From an uncultured Eubacteriales bacterium (GTDB taxonomy: Bacteria; Bacillota; Clostridia; Monoglobales; Firm-18), in contig CAJLYO010000083.1 of assembly GCA_905210885.1 (NCBI GenBank), positions 1 through 7,085 of the forward strand: 7,085 nucleotides of DNA, written 5' to 3'. Shown here piece after piece: positions 1 through 6,115 of this stretch (the first letter of the stretch is position 1; each line of letters begins with the position of its first letter). Position numbers and translations under genes: made by a program. The notes beneath the pieces were generated by a model. The model was not told the DNA's origin and did not search any database. It was given only the letters and a program-made list of their open reading frames with translations.

Positions 1-396
1 AGCAACCGTTGCGCCGCCGGTATATGCAAATAAATTAAGAACATTTATCTCTCTGCCGCTTTGCGAAATCAGCTTTGAAAACCATTCCCAGTTAACAAGC
101 TGTTCCGGAAAAAGTCCCATATGCTTAAAGTTCATAGGCTTAATTTTAAAACGAAGTCCGTCTTGGGATATATTCCAGCTTTCGGGAAGCTTTTTGTAAA
201 ACTCCCAGCTTCCGCCGCCGCTTGACGAACGCTTATACCGTGCATCCGCCTTTTTCCACAGGGGATTTTTTCGCGGTGTTTCCCAAACCGCCTGAGGGTC
301 AGGACGTATAACGGTTACATCGCCCCACTTTTCAAGGCGCTCTCCGAAAGACGAATCTATAAGCTCATACTGCTTCCAATTGTTACTGTTCCACAT
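1..396 (-). CDS. Class I SAM-dependent methyltransferase, N-terminal 132 residues (3' end outside window)
   Basis: The visible part begins MWNSNNWKQYELID and contains GERLEKWGD, a basic/Trp stretch (NPLWKKADARYKRSSSGGG, residues 44-62), KPMNFKHMGLFPEQ (86-99) and the SAM-binding motif I, NLFAYTGGAT (121-130). This layout matches the family of roughly 290-residue Firmicutes methyltransferases related to the RlmI/RlmK rRNA methyltransferases (Methyltransf_SAM type). The catalytic half, with the expected DPPSYGRG-type motif, lies beyond position 1. The ATG at 394-396 is the first possible start because an in-frame TAG (the pdxK-like gene's stop) lies two codons upstream. A GGAAGG SD site at 407-412 sits 10 nt before it, inside the end of the kinase gene, so translation is probably coupled. 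An RNA substrate is likely from family resemblance, but neither target nor modified base can be read here. I am sure of the fold and unsure of the substrate. Confidence 0.88.
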   Translation of the reverse strand, partial: MWNSNNWKQYELIDSSFGERLEKWGDVTVIRPDPQAVWETPRKNPLWKKADARYKRSSSGGGSWEFYKKLPESWNISQDGLRFKIKPMNFKHMGLFPEQLVNWEWFSKLISQSGREINVLNLFAYTGGATVA

Positions 397-399
397 ATT

Positions 400-1227
400 C
401 TATAAACCTTCCGATAATTTATTAAGCACGGTTTCTATAACAACACCCTGAGCAGGGTCTATCTTAAGCCGTACCGTTTCATCTATTGCAAGCCGCACGA
501 AGTCAACAGCGTCTGCCGCGGAATCGTAAAGGCTTTTTCCGTTAATTATTCCGCCCAAAAGCACCGTCGTGAAAATATCCCCGGTGCCGTGAAAACTTTC
601 GGGATAATATCTGCATTTTATAAACTCCGGTTTTTTTAAAGTCTTGGAGCAAACACCCACATAAACGCCGTTATTAAAGCTGCAACTTGTAATAACCGCG
701 GTTTTTGCGCCCTCTTCGCAAAGGCGTATAAGGTATTCCTCGGTTTCCGTTTTTGTTGTCGGGAGGGTTTTCTCACCCAAAAGAAACATTGCTTCCGTAA
801 TGTTCGGCGTGATAATATCCGCCTGACGGCAAAGCCTTTTCATGCTTTCCACCATTTCGTCATTCATGGTCTGATACAGCTCTCCGTCATCGGCAAAAAC
901 AGGGTCAACCACCAGGCGCGAACCGAAAAGCCGTTTTGTTTCCGCAATAATTTCGGTCTGCTCCGGACTTCCCAAAAATCCGCTGTATATATAATCAAAA
1001 TTCAAATTCAGTTTTTTCCAATGAGCTACGGTTTCGTGCATATGACGGGTCAGGTCGGTAAAGGTATAACCGGAAAACACACCGGTTACGGTAGACAAAG
1101 CCGCCGTCTGCAAGGGGCAGACATAACAGCCCATAACGGATAAGATAGGTATAACCGCGGCAAGGGACGCCTTGCCGAAGCCTGATAAATCATGTGCAGC
1201 AATAACCTTGGGCAGACAGTTTCTCAC
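400..1227 (-). CDS. pdxY: Pyridoxal/pyridoxamine kinase (PfkB/ribokinase superfamily)
   Basis: This 275-residue cytoplasmic enzyme should phosphorylate the 5'-hydroxyl of a vitamin B6 vitamer (pyridoxal, pyridoxamine or pyridoxine) with ATP, in the salvage route to pyridoxal phosphate. Visible motifs, in order, are AHDLSGFGKASLAA near the N-terminus (11-24, substrate pocket), DPVFADDGELY (108-118), TPNITEA (140-146) and the anion-hole/catalytic signature HGTGD (213-217, with Asp217 the expected base). The length fits the PdxK/PdxY group. The ThiD hydroxymethylpyrimidine kinases are related, but ADDGELY and the N-terminal AHDLSGFG block favour a B6 kinase. The start is GTG at 1225-1227, preceded by a GAGG SD site (1236-1239) that overlaps the TGA stop of the upstream acetyltransferase gene (1238-1240), 10 nt away. 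It is the middle gene of a three-gene run and probably depends on read-through and coupling. The symbol is by family resemblance; vitamer preference is unknown. Confidence 0.9.
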   Translation of the reverse strand: MRNCLPKVIAAHDLSGFGKASLAAVIPILSVMGCYVCPLQTAALSTVTGVFSGYTFTDLTRHMHETVAHWKKLNLNFDYIYSGFLGSPEQTEIIAETKRLFGSRLVVDPVFADDGELYQTMNDEMVESMKRLCRQADIITPNITEAMFLLGEKTLPTTKTETEEYLIRLCEEGAKTAVITSCSFNNGVYVGVCSKTLKKPEFIKCRYYPESFHGTGDIFTTVLLGGIINGKSLYDSAADAVDFVRLAIDETVRLKIDPAQGVVIETVLNKLSEGL

Positions 1228-1240
1228 GGTACTTCCCTCA
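1225..1240 (-). promoter_or_regulatory. Ribosome binding site overlapping upstream stop, sets the GTG start of the B6 kinase
   Basis: Reading the minus strand, the acetyltransferase stop TGA (1240-1238) overlaps the sequence TGAGGGAAG, whose GAGG lies 8 nt before GTG (1227-1225). No ATG in this frame sits at a comparable distance. The overlap suggests that ribosomes ending on the first gene feed initiation on the second. Confidence 0.7.
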
Positions 1241-1729
1241 TTTATCTAAAGTAATATAATATGGGCATATATCCTCGTAGCGCCCGTCCTTCATACGAAA
1301 TCCGCCCGGAATCGTACCCAGCCCCACAAAACCGAGACGCTCGTACAAATGCCGCGCGTGTATGTTCGATGCTACAACAGCGTTAAACTGTAAAATGCGG
1401 TAGCCGATTTCCGCCGCAGTTTTTTTGCAGTGGTTAACAAGCTTTTCACCTATGTGAAGTCCTCTTGTTTCCTTTTTAACGGCATAGCTTGCATTGCAGA
1501 TATGTCCGCATCTGCCGACATTATTGGGGTGCAGAATATAAAGTCCCAGCACCTTTTCCCCGTCGCATGCAACTCCGCAGTAATCCTGAGATGCAAAAAA
1601 CGCGCGTGCAGCTTCAAAATTCAAAGTTTCCTCCTGAGGAAAAGCTATTCCGTCCTCTACGACCTCATTCCATATTTCCGCCATGGCGGAAATTTCGTTT
1701 TCGCTGTATTTTCTTACAACTATACTCAT
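1238..1729 (-). CDS. GNAT-family N-acetyltransferase
   Basis: This 163-residue cytoplasmic protein has the Gcn5-related acetyltransferase layout. The N-terminal helix region carries EIWNEVVEDGIAFP (18-31). Beta-4 and motif A contain SYAVKKETRGLHIGEKL (81-97), in which RGLHIG is the R-x-x-x-x-G pyrophosphate loop for acetyl-CoA. The motif B region reads ASNIHARHLYERLGF (120-134), with an Asn and a Tyr at the usual positions for CoA contact and general acid. The EIWNEVV...GIAFP start is reminiscent of phosphinothricin/amino-acid-type GNATs, but the acceptor cannot be named. The ATG at 1727-1729 has an AAGGTG SD site at 1738-1743, 8 nt upstream. It is the first gene after a strong promoter at 1751-1779 and leads the acetyltransferase - B6 kinase - methyltransferase run. 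The pairing with a B6 kinase is only positional; I infer no shared pathway. Confidence 0.88.
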   Translation of the reverse strand: MSIVVRKYSENEISAMAEIWNEVVEDGIAFPQEETLNFEAARAFFASQDYCGVACDGEKVLGLYILHPNNVGRCGHICNASYAVKKETRGLHIGEKLVNHCKKTAAEIGYRILQFNAVVASNIHARHLYERLGFVGLGTIPGGFRMKDGRYEDICPYYITLDK

Positions 1730-1750
1730 TTTAGCATCACCTTAAACTAC

Positions 1751-1779
1751 ATTATATCAAACGCAGTCCAAATAGTCAA
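1751..1779 (-). promoter_or_regulatory. Sigma-A-type promoter with extended -10, upstream of the acetyltransferase gene
   Basis: On the minus strand TTGACT (1779-1774) and TATAAT (1756-1751) are separated by exactly 17 bp, and the -10 box is preceded by TGA, giving an extended TGn-TATAAT. The whole promoter lies in the 54-nt gap after the dNTPase stop (1784-1786). The expected start point is near 1743-1744, at the edge of the SD site (1738-1743), so the predicted leader is about 14-15 nt. No terminator separates this from the upstream gene, so the acetyltransferase run may be served by both read-through and this promoter. Confidence 0.82.
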
Positions 1780-1783
1780 TATT

Positions 1784-2980
1784 TTAAAGAGGTATGTTTT
1801 CAAAATAGGAATGATACCTAATATTTCGCTGTTTCGGGAACAGAAAATCGAACAAATCCACAAAATAATCATCTGTCATGCTGGCAATATAATCCACAAT
1901 TATCTGATTTGGCTCGGTATCAAGATAGTTATCTGTGTTATAATATTTTCTGAAACTGTTTACATAATCAACATGATGAATGAAAACAGGGGATTTTTTG
2001 TTGCCGGTTATCAAATCTATAAGAAGCTTTTGATACATTTTTTCAAACATCGGCGTAATAAGCTCATCGTTTTTCTTTGTAACATTGGAATTTCCGTAAA
2101 TGTATTTATAATTTTGCTTTTTGCTTTGGCGCAGCTCCTCAAAGTATTCGTCGTCAAGCTTTATATAATTTTTTCCGTAGCTGTTTTCCACAATATTTAC
2201 AATCATATTGTTAATTATCGCGGCATTATGAGTTCCTATATTTCCGGCGGAAAACATTTCATCGTCCTTTAAAATGCGCGTGCGCAGAGCGTCCTGCCGG
2301 TCTTTTCCGATATAGGCGATAATATCGCATATGCGCACAACACAGCCTTCGAGAGTGGACGGTATAAGAGTGTCAGAGGCATTTTCGTTTTTATAACACT
2401 CCTCAACAGTTTTGTCAAACTGTTCAAAATCCGAAAGACTTGCCGGAACGTACTCCCCAAGTTCAAATTCGCCGTTATGGCACAAAATTCCGTCTAAGGT
2501 CTGAAGGCTTATGTTATAATTGAATATGCCGTCCAAAACGCGGACGCTGTGGACATTATGATGAAAATAACGCCCGGTTTTTTCGTGATACAGCGCGTTT
2601 AAGTACTTCTCTCCGGCATGCCCGAAGGGAGTATGACCGATATCATGCCCCAAGGCAATAGCCTCGATTAAATCAAGGTCAAGACCGAGCATTCTGCCGA
2701 TGTTGCGCGCGATACGCGACACAAGCTGAACATGCAGGGCACGGCGGGAAATGTCGTCGTTTTTATAAAAGGAAAACACCTGGGTTTTATCCGTATACCT
2801 GTTGTAGTACGGACTGTGCATGATTTTTTCCACATCGCGCACAAAGCACGGACGCCAAAGTGTTTCGCGGTCGTGGTCCGGACGGCGGCGCACGGCGCGG
2901 TTTGTCATCAGATGTTTGTCGTTTAATTCGCTGTATATCCGCTTTTGCAGTTCTTTGGATAAATTATTGTATTTTACCAT
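1784..2980 (-). CDS. dgt: HD-domain deoxyguanosine triphosphate triphosphohydrolase-like protein (dNTPase)
   Basis: A 398-residue cytoplasmic metal-dependent hydrolase expected to cut dNTPs to deoxynucleoside plus triphosphate, which affects dNTP pool balance. The HD metal site is intact: His83 (RALHVQLVSRIARNIGR), His112-Asp113 in ALGHDIGHTPFGHAGE (109-124) and a distal Asp219 in VRICDIIAYIGKD (215-227). HTPFGHAGE is the signature that separates dGTPase-like proteins from other HD phosphohydrolases. HHNVHSVRVLD (140-150) gives further conserved histidines near the active site. The C-terminal third is helical, rich in Asn, Lys and Tyr, and less conserved. The length is shorter than the roughly 500-residue E. 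coli Dgt and closer to the shorter bacterial dNTPases, so substrate may be broader than dGTP. The ATG at 2978-2980 has a GGGGTG SD site 5 nt upstream and its own promoter at 3004-3032. The symbol is by family only. Confidence 0.9.
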   Translation of the reverse strand: MVKYNNLSKELQKRIYSELNDKHLMTNRAVRRRPDHDRETLWRPCFVRDVEKIMHSPYYNRYTDKTQVFSFYKNDDISRRALHVQLVSRIARNIGRMLGLDLDLIEAIALGHDIGHTPFGHAGEKYLNALYHEKTGRYFHHNVHSVRVLDGIFNYNISLQTLDGILCHNGEFELGEYVPASLSDFEQFDKTVEECYKNENASDTLIPSTLEGCVVRICDIIAYIGKDRQDALRTRILKDDEMFSAGNIGTHNAAIINNMIVNIVENSYGKNYIKLDDEYFEELRQSKKQNYKYIYGNSNVTKKNDELITPMFEKMYQKLLIDLITGNKKSPVFIHHVDYVNSFRKYYNTDNYLDTEPNQIIVDYIASMTDDYFVDLFDFLFPKQRNIRYHSYFENIPL

Positions 2981-3003
2981 GCCGCCACCCCTTTTTACAT
3001 TAC

Positions 3004-3032
3004 ATTATACTACATTTTTCGGCATTTGTAAA
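3004..3032 (-). promoter_or_regulatory. Sigma-A-type promoter of the dNTPase gene
   Basis: The minus strand reads TTTACA (3032-3027), a 17-bp spacer, then TATAAT (3009-3004). The expected start point is near 2997, just before the A/G-rich SD tract (2996-2986), giving a leader of about 16 nt. The -35 hexamer is the continuation of the T-rich tail of the manA terminator, so the two signals are butted together. Confidence 0.78.
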
Positions 3033-3067
3033 TAAAGAAAAAGCGGCAAACCTTTTTCGGTTGCCGC
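3033..3067 (-). terminator. Intrinsic terminator after manA
   Basis: On the minus strand the arm GCGGCAACC (3067-3059), loop GAAAAA (3058-3053) and arm GGTTTGCCGC (3052-3043) form a nine-base-pair stem with one bulged base, followed by the T-rich tract TTTTTCTTTA (3042-3033). It lies 31 nt after the manA stop codon and closes the SLH protein - manA unit. Confidence 0.88.
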
Positions 3068-3097
3068 CGATGTATTTTTATGTTGGTTTATATTTGT

Positions 3098-4033
3098 CTA
3101 AACAAACGAACGCAGGAACACACCCTGGCCTTCTATTTTCACATCACCGATATATGCCGGAATAAGCAGACTGTCGCCTTTTTTGCACGGCACGCCGTTA
3201 ACGGACGCCTCGCCCTCGCACAAAATCAGAATTTCAAAACGGTCTTTATCAACGTGATACTCATGCACACCGTCAACCGTTATTTTATCTGTTGTAAAAT
3301 AATCGCATTTTACAAGATTACCGCTTTTAATATCGCAGTTTACGCTGTTTTTGCTTGCATGAAGGTTTGTAACGTCCACAGCCTTCGCAACGTGAAGCTG
3401 GCGGGGATTTCCGTCCTTGTCGCGCCTGTCGTAATCGTAAACACGGTAAGTGGTGTCGGAATTTTGCTGAATTTCGGCAATTATAAGTCCCTTGCAGATT
3501 GCGTGAAGCATGCCGGAGGGAATAAAAAAGCAGTCGCCCTTTTTACATTCCACAAAATTTGTATATTCAAGCAAGGTATTGTCTTTAATTGATTTTTCAA
3601 ACTGCTCCTTTGTAATATCATGCTTAAATCCGTAAATCAAGCCCGCACTGGGTTCTGCTTCAAGTACGTACCACATTTCTGTTTTTCCGGATTCGCCGTT
3701 TTCGTTCTTGTTTGCATATTCGTCATTCGGGTGAACCTGAATAGAAAGGTTATCCTTCGCATCAATAAATTTTACAAGCAAAGGGAATTTGGTGTCATCA
3801 CCCTTGTACACCTTATCGCCCAAAAGCTTTTCTTTTAAAACCGCAGTAATTTCGGCAATTGTCATGCCCTCATATTCGCCGTTTGCAGCTGTGCTTTCGC
3901 CGTTTTTATGAGCGGCAACCTCCCAGCTCTCGGCGGTTATGTCATAGGGAGAATTTTTGCCGTATTTTTCTTTAAGCCGGCTTCCGCCCCAAAGATAACT
4001 TTTGAAAACCGGGTTCATTTTTATGGGATACAT
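3098..4033 (-). CDS. manA: Mannose-6-phosphate isomerase, class I (phosphomannose isomerase)
   Basis: A 311-residue zinc-dependent cupin enzyme that interconverts mannose 6-phosphate and fructose 6-phosphate, linking glycolysis to GDP-mannose and mannosyl-glycan synthesis or to mannose use. The zinc site is complete: Gln99 and His101 in LSIQVHPND (96-104), Glu119 in GKTEMWYVLE (116-125) and His177 in FFIPSGMLHAI (169-179). The expected catalytic Arg197 lies in NSDTTYRVYDYDR (191-203). An N-terminal PVFKSYLWGG (8-17) and a C-terminal cupin-like region with KKGDSLLIPA complete the short Bacillus-type form, without the extra domain of the larger E. coli enzyme. The ATG at 4031-4033 follows a strong AAAGGAG SD site that overlaps the stop codon of the upstream SLH gene 14 nt away, so the two are co-transcribed and probably coupled. 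A terminator follows. Confidence 0.95.
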   Translation of the reverse strand: MYPIKMNPVFKSYLWGGSRLKEKYGKNSPYDITAESWEVAAHKNGESTAANGEYEGMTIAEITAVLKEKLLGDKVYKGDDTKFPLLVKFIDAKDNLSIQVHPNDEYANKNENGESGKTEMWYVLEAEPSAGLIYGFKHDITKEQFEKSIKDNTLLEYTNFVECKKGDCFFIPSGMLHAICKGLIIAEIQQNSDTTYRVYDYDRRDKDGNPRQLHVAKAVDVTNLHASKNSVNCDIKSGNLVKCDYFTTDKITVDGVHEYHVDKDRFEILILCEGEASVNGVPCKKGDSLLIPAYIGDVKIEGQGVFLRSFV

Positions 4034-4047
4034 TGTTAAAATCTCCT

Positions 4048-5262
4048 TTATTTAATAAGATATATCATAATTTCCGTTATGTCGCCGTCAATTTCGCGTG
4101 CAACGGTGTACGCCGTTTTGTACTCGGCACTGCCGACATAAAGCTTGCCGCCGTCTGTTTCCAGAATATCCAAATCGTCAGTATACAGCTTATTTTTTGC
4201 CGACTTGTCGTAAAAATAAACTTCGGTATCACCGTTTATGGAAAAATCAAGGGAATACGTGCCGTCCGAAAAAGCGTTTTTCTTTAATGTAACATTTTTT
4301 CCTTTTGAAACCTCGGCAATTTCACCGAAGTAATACTTTGCGTTTTTCTCCGAAGTGTTCCTGCCTTTCATGTACTCCTTATCAAAAACAACGGTGTCCC
4401 CCGAAAGGCTTGCGAGCACATAGCAGCTTTTTGCAAGGTATTTATGATTTATAACAGGGATTACCACATCACCTGCTTTTACGTTATTAACATAGCTTTC
4501 CGTTGTGTCAACAGCAATCTGAGTATTTCCCTTTAATCCGTTGATTCTGGTAATTGTTGCTCCGCTTTCATTATTGACCTCGCCCACAGACACTACGGGG
4601 ATGAAATTGCTTACAAGCTTGCGCTCCGGCTGTTCGTCCGGGGTATCGGGCGATAAATCCGGGTCGGGCGTTTCGCAAATCTGAATATTATCGGCAGTAT
4701 AAAGAAGCTTCACAAACTCCGCCCTTGTAATTGTGGTGTTAAGGCGCAGCAAATTATCTTCATACCCCTGCAAAATCCCGTTGTTAACGGCAAAAGCGGC
4801 ATACTGCTTTGCATAATCCGAGATAAGATAGCTGTCATTATACAAAGTCAGTTTATCGGTGTTTTCATCTGTAATTTCGCCGAATTTCGCCTTTATTATG
4901 CAGTACAGCGCGTCCTGGCGCGTAATATTCTCGTCCGGACGGAAAAGTCCGTCTTGAACAGGGGGCATTATTTCCGATGCCTCCGTTATGTACTTATAAT
5001 ACCACTCATTTTCCGAAACATCGGAAAAGTTTCGGTTTTCACCTTTTATATTATACATTGCGGCAACGGTTTTTAAAGCCTCCGCGCGTGTTATGGTGTT
5101 TTCCGGCATAAAGCTGCCGTCGGGATAACCGTTGATAACGGCTTTTTCCTCCGCCCAGCTTATTTCTTTATTCGCCCAATGAGCGCCGGTATCCGAAAAT
5201 TCCGCGCAAACACACGTTGAAACGCATGCCGCAGCCAGTGCACATGCAATTATTTTTTTCAC
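4048..5262 (-). CDS. Secreted cell-wall protein with three SLH domains and an unrecognised, duplicated C-terminal region
   Basis: The likely product is 404 residues from a GTG start. Residues 1-20 form a signal peptide: MKK, a hydrophobic Ile/Ala/Cys stretch, and a VCA cleavage site before EFSD. Three SLH domains follow: SLH1 about 21-70 (HWANKEISWAEEKAVINGYP...ITRAEA), SLH2 about 78-127 (FSDVSENEWYYKYI...ITRQDA) and SLH3 about 143-190 (YAAFAVNNGILQGY...ITRAEF). SLH trimers anchor proteins non-covalently to pyruvylated secondary cell-wall polymers. A Pro/Asp/Glu linker (about 196-215, PDPDLSPDTPDEQPE) leads to a roughly 190-residue beta-rich region I do not recognise, which seems to contain two related units (about 224-295 and 311-400). 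No enzyme motif is visible. SLH2 has TRQD where SLH1 and SLH3 have TRAE. The gene has its own promoter and shares a transcript with manA. Wall location is well supported; the C-terminal role is unknown. Confidence 0.88.
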   Translation of the reverse strand: MKKIIACALAAACVSTCVCAEFSDTGAHWANKEISWAEEKAVINGYPDGSFMPENTITRAEALKTVAAMYNIKGENRNFSDVSENEWYYKYITEASEIMPPVQDGLFRPDENITRQDALYCIIKAKFGEITDENTDKLTLYNDSYLISDYAKQYAAFAVNNGILQGYEDNLLRLNTTITRAEFVKLLYTADNIQICETPDPDLSPDTPDEQPERKLVSNFIPVVSVGEVNNESGATITRINGLKGNTQIAVDTTESYVNNVKAGDVVIPVINHKYLAKSCYVLASLSGDTVVFDKEYMKGRNTSEKNAKYYFGEIAEVSKGKNVTLKKNAFSDGTYSLDFSINGDTEVYFYDKSAKNKLYTDDLDILETDGGKLYVGSAEYKTAYTVAREIDGDITEIMIYLIK

Positions 5263-5270
5263 ATTACTCA

Positions 5271-5278
5271 CTCCCTTT
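5271..5278 (-). promoter_or_regulatory. Ribosome binding site that decides the GTG start of the SLH protein
   Basis: The minus strand reads AAAGGGAG at 5278-5271, then 8 nt, then GTG (5262-5260) followed directly by Lys-Lys-Ile-Ile, a normal signal-peptide beginning. The open frame continues upstream to 5313, but that part overlaps the promoter. An ATG one base off is out of frame. The SD-GTG pair therefore fixes the start. Confidence 0.8.
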
Positions 5279-5284
5279 AAATAT

Positions 5285-5313
5285 ATAATACCAGTCTTTA
5301 ACGCGAATTGCAA
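5285..5313 (-). promoter_or_regulatory. Sigma-A-type promoter of the SLH protein - manA unit
   Basis: TTGCAA (5313-5308) and TATTAT (5290-5285) are 17 bp apart on the minus strand, and TGG before the -10 box makes an extended -10. The 30 bp upstream (5314-5345) are very A/T-rich and could act as an UP element. The expected start point is about 5278, at the first base of the SD site, giving a leader of about 16 nt. Confidence 0.78.
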
Positions 5314-5350
5314 CAGTATAACAAAAATTTAATATATAGCTTAGACGGAT

Positions 5351-5388
5351 AAAAAACAAAAAACAGCCGCATAAAAACGGCTGTTTTT
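5351..5388 (-). terminator. Intrinsic terminator after the ThuA-family gene
   Basis: The minus strand forms a perfect 11-bp stem, AAAAACAGCCG (5388-5378) with CGGCTGTTTTT (5369-5359), around an 8-nt loop, followed by further T-rich sequence to 5351. It starts 4 nt after the stop codon. The A-tract before the stem means it could also stop plus-strand transcription, but no plus-strand gene points into it here. Confidence 0.92.
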
Positions 5389-5392
5389 AAAA

Positions 5393-6103
5393 TTATTCAC
5401 CTATTTTTTTAATATTAGGACATTCAAGCTTCGCTCTGTAATTCGGCGTTACCCATCTTACGGCATTTTTAATAACCGTCTGAACGTTCTTGTTGTGGAA
5501 CGTAGGGAAGCTTTCGTGACCCGGCTGGAAGTAGAAAATTCTGCCGTTTCCGCGGTTATAGCAGCAGCCGGAACGGAAAAGCTCGCCGCCTTCGTACCAG
5601 CCCATCATAATAAGCTCGTCCGGCTCGGGGATATCGAAAGGCTCGGCATAGGTTTCCTCGTGCTCAAGCTCAAAATATCTTCCTATGCCCTGCACAATTG
5701 GGTGAGAGGGCTTGCAGACCCATATTCTTTCCATATCGCCGTTTTCACGCCAGCCAAGGTTGCATGAAGTACCGAGAAGGAATTTAAACGGTTTTGAATG
5801 ATGCGCGGAATGAAGGAAAATCATGCCCATTCCTTCCAAAACCGCATCACGGACACGCATTGCAATTTCGTCCGGCACAAGGTGGTGCGCGGCATGTCCC
5901 CACCAGATAAGCACATCTGTGTTATCCAAAACCTCTTGCGTAAGGCCGCACTCTTCGTCACCGAGAGTAGCTGTCTTAATCTCCAAATCATCTGTTTTCA
6001 GAAATTCGGCGATAGTCTTATGTATACCTTCGGGATATATCGCCTTAACATGTTCGTCCTCTTTTTCGTGCAAAAATTCATTCCATATTAAAACACGCGT
6101 CAT
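5393..6103 (-). CDS. ThuA-family protein (trehalose-utilisation-type, glutamine-amidotransferase-like fold)
   Basis: This 236-residue, apparently cytoplasmic protein (no signal peptide) matches the ThuA domain along its whole length. The N-terminal strand is RVLIWNEF (3-10). DVLIWWGHAAHH (63-74) follows, then GMIFLHSAHHSKPF (93-106), HPIVQGI (134-140), HEETYAEPF (148-156) and the conserved end FYFQPGHESFP (190-200) leading to VIKNAVRWVTP. Class I amidotransferases have a nucleophile Cys at the elbow; here the matching stretch reads FLHSAHH, so no glutaminase activity is expected. In rhizobia ThuA works with the Gfo/Idh/MocA-type ThuB in oxidation of trehalose and related disaccharides to 3-keto forms. 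Here an oxidoreductase gene ends only 12 nt upstream, and its TAA stop overlaps this gene's TAAGGAG SD site, so a joint role is likely. The sugar is not determined; I give no symbol because the family is broad. Confidence 0.9.
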   Translation of the reverse strand: MTRVLIWNEFLHEKEDEHVKAIYPEGIHKTIAEFLKTDDLEIKTATLGDEECGLTQEVLDNTDVLIWWGHAAHHLVPDEIAMRVRDAVLEGMGMIFLHSAHHSKPFKFLLGTSCNLGWRENGDMERIWVCKPSHPIVQGIGRYFELEHEETYAEPFDIPEPDELIMMGWYEGGELFRSGCCYNRGNGRIFYFQPGHESFPTFHNKNVQTVIKNAVRWVTPNYRAKLECPNIKKIGE

Positions 6104-6115
6104 AATTATCTCTCC

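Noticed and set aside
1430..2272. Long plus-strand open frame (280 codons) opposite the dNTPase and acetyltransferase genes
   Set aside because: It is antisense to two genes with clear family motifs, has no convincing SD site or promoter, and its hydrophobic Ile/Phe/Tyr-rich composition is what the complement of an A/T-biased coding strand gives.
1784..2980. The dNTPase as part of an anti-phage dNTP-depletion defence system
   Set aside because: Some dGTPase-like enzymes act in defence, but the neighbours here are metabolic genes with no toxin, sensor, nuclease or mobile-element marker, so a housekeeping pool-balance role is more likely.
5203..5262. Lipoprotein signal in the SLH protein because of several Cys residues (LAAAC, STC)
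   Set aside because: The LAAAC Cys is only residue 13, leaving too short a hydrophobic core, and the residues before the later Cys do not fit a lipobox. The VCA-EF site fits ordinary signal peptidase I cleavage.
5263..5313. A 17-residue N-terminal extension of the SLH protein
   Set aside because: This stretch contains the -35 and -10 boxes and the SD site, and starting at the GTG at 5260-5262 gives a normal signal peptide directly after Lys-Lys.
5393..6103. The ThuA-family protein as an active glutamine amidotransferase
   Set aside because: The nucleophile-elbow region (GMIFLHSAHHS) lacks the catalytic Cys, so only the fold is shared.
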